Source: Phorcus lineatus
Taxonomy: Eukaryota > Mollusca > Gastropoda > Trochida > Trochidae
Assembly: GCA_921293015.1 (NCBI GenBank)
Contig: OV121092.1
Location: forward strand, 47,081,064 to 47,145,063
Direction of reading: 5' to 3'
DNA length: 64,000 bases
Numbering within the stretch: the first letter of the stretch is position 1; the number at the start of each line of letters is the position of its first letter. The translations under genes and the position numbers were made by a program. This document shows positions 62,257 to 64,000 of this stretch, in pieces. Below the pieces are notes generated by a model, which saw nothing but the letters and a program-made list of their open reading frames with translations, did no database searches and was not told the DNA's origin.

Positions 62257-64000
62257 GCAAGTTTTTGTTTTCATTAGAGTTAAAATCCTCTGTGCGTGTA
62301 CATTCAGCGAAAAAACTAACCCAAATTTTGCATAAGCCTTTTTGCACCAGCTATGCCTTACGAATAGTCAGCAAATGGATAATATCATTACGTAAAATTT
62401 CTCAAGAATTGAAAAATAGAGTTGCAATCAAAAATTGAATTTATTTTGCTCAACGTTTTTGCTTTTTTATTTAAAATTACATTGACAATTTTGTTGCAGC
62501 GCCAGTTTTCGTGTTAAACTGAAACCCTTAAATACCAGGGGCTTTTTTATAATTTGAAAAAATGGGGAAATGGTGGACGTTTATATAGTTGTAGAATCGA
62601 TCAGTTTTATAGTCGGTTTTGGCCATAAGCAGTATCAATGGGTTCCCTGTATACAGTATACATATTTAACTCAATTTGCGTTTAATAATTCTAAATTCAA
62701 TTAATGTTGACAAATATTCTCTGTTTTGAAAAGCATTTGAGGTCACAGTCTTCTGGACAAGTGATCCCTTCGTGTCAAAATTAAAATTGGTTAGTTTCTT
62801 ATCAAGAGTATCATATGACTTCCACTAAAAATGTGTTTATTGAAGTTATGTAATCATAATAGTTTTAATGAAAAGTCTACTTTTATTCAATTCAATTGCA
62901 TTAAGTATAGATTTACATTGCTGCTACATTGACGTTAGCACAACAGTCTGAGGACGACTGAAATGTTCTTAAATATAGTTTCTGCTTGATAATAGTGGCA
63001 CGTGTTAACCTTGCATGTATGATATTAACTGTGTAAAGGATCATCATTATCATAAAACAATCGATGTCATACACCTGGCATTTAAGATATGTTACACTGT
63101 AAATGCAAAACATGTCATTTGAACAATTAAACATAACATTGTTATATTTGAGATCACCCTTTTTGCAACAGTTCAAATTCGTGTGCTTGTACTTACAGGG
63201 TCTGAATAGGGATTCCAATTCACAGTACAGAGTCACTACTGACCATTCTAGACGAACAAATCGATGCATTGTCGATTTAAGATGACAGTTCAGCTCATAC
63301 CTATCTGAACATGTGAAACGTCTTATATAAAAGGAAAAGTGAATTCTATGGATTTACAACTTTACAATTACAAAGAGATGCGATTGGTCTGTGTAGATAC
63401 TAACACCGTTATCAGCATATTCACAGCATATTCATAGAAAATGTCGTTTATCATTAGAATTCGTATGTCTTCATCCGACCAATTTCTAAAATGCCATTCA
63501 AAAAAGTTTTATACTAGCCCCCAAAGTAATAAACTGAATGCAACTACAAGAGGAAATGACATGTTTAATTGGTGAGTTAAGGGCAAAGCATCTACTCAAT
63601 TTAGAAGAAGTCCTACAGGTTAATCGATCGTTGATTGAAAAGATTCTTTAACTTTTTCACACTATTAAATCAACAATTTATAAAACTTGTATAAAATATC
63701 ACATGTAAACAGAAACAGTGAGAATTCTAAATTAAAGGATATTTGCCCAAATGTACCATCTAGATCGTCAGATGTTACGTCTACTGATTTATTATAGTAA
63801 CTGTTTAATCTGCATTATGTAAGATAATCATCAGTTTTCTTTTGACTGTGTGAACATGAATGTTAATTAACCATCGATACAATTGTATCTTTCACTTATG
63901 ATTTTCACAGTAAGATTGATGCATCTCTACAGAAGAAATCCGTACTAATCGCCTCTGAATGTATAAACATCTGAAACTGAAAACATTAGTTGAGGTTGTG
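62257..64000. other. No confident feature
   Basis: A 118-codon minus-strand frame at 62913-63269 is cysteine-rich and contains a consensus donor (CCCT|GTAAGT) at about 63197, but one frame of this length is expected by chance. A stretch near 63540 (ACAAGAGGAAATGACATGTT) faintly resembles the front block of unit B. Confidence 0.4.

Noticed and set aside
62913-63269. 118-codon cysteine-rich minus-strand frame
   Set aside because: From the stop-codon frequency at about 65% AT, one or two such frames are expected by chance. A consensus donor interrupts it and no family is recognised.

Overview
The window looks like AT-rich, gene-poor nuclear DNA of an invertebrate animal, most likely a mollusc or another lophotrochozoan. 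The pointers are split-exon signals rather than long reading frames, a tRNA-derived SINE whose tail carries GGCGTTAAAC as in many molluscan SINEs, a Tc1/mariner remnant, a Crypton-type tyrosine recombinase remnant, several short inverted-repeat transposons and large microsatellites. There is no operon, rRNA gene, true tRNA gene or CRISPR array. At this base composition open frames of 60 to 120 codons are expected by chance many times over, so only frames backed by splice sites, a signal peptide, a domain motif or a paralogue are listed, mostly at low confidence.

Layout: 0.5-0.9 kb is a 22-bp minisatellite. 3-7.6 kb holds a CT/TA/CATA microsatellite and three weak coding candidates, one of them an Ig V-like exon at 7.3-7.6 kb. 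8.47-11.70 kb is one 3.2-kb element with long terminal inverted repeats that contain nested palindromes. 11.9-20.8 kb carries three copies of one short inverted-repeat element, each flanked by a 9-bp target duplication. Within this stretch, 17.4-20 kb is richer in GC and has the best host-gene evidence: two minus-strand first exons that encode signal peptides and end in good donor sites, plus a possible terminal exon between them.

From about 21 to 55 kb the DNA is an old head-to-tail array of four diverged units (A-D, roughly 7-10 kb each, none complete). Collinear islands recur: a stem-loop-like block near each unit's start, a TATA-like block with a possible splice donor in unit A, and several unnamed blocks. 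Individual units have since been changed by insertions: an unmatched block with hairpins in B, a SINE and a 447-bp inverted-repeat element in C, and a Crypton remnant and a 140-bp hairpin in D.

55-64 kb has two minus-strand exon candidates (57.2 and 58.1 kb) that seem to resemble the candidates at 5.3 and 3.1 kb, a foldback element, and a Tc1 transposase remnant split by a 60-bp insert.

No complete gene can be assembled from this window. The most informative content is the tandem array with its conserved islands, the 9-bp-target-duplication element family, and the possible cluster of small secreted or receptor genes on the minus strand.
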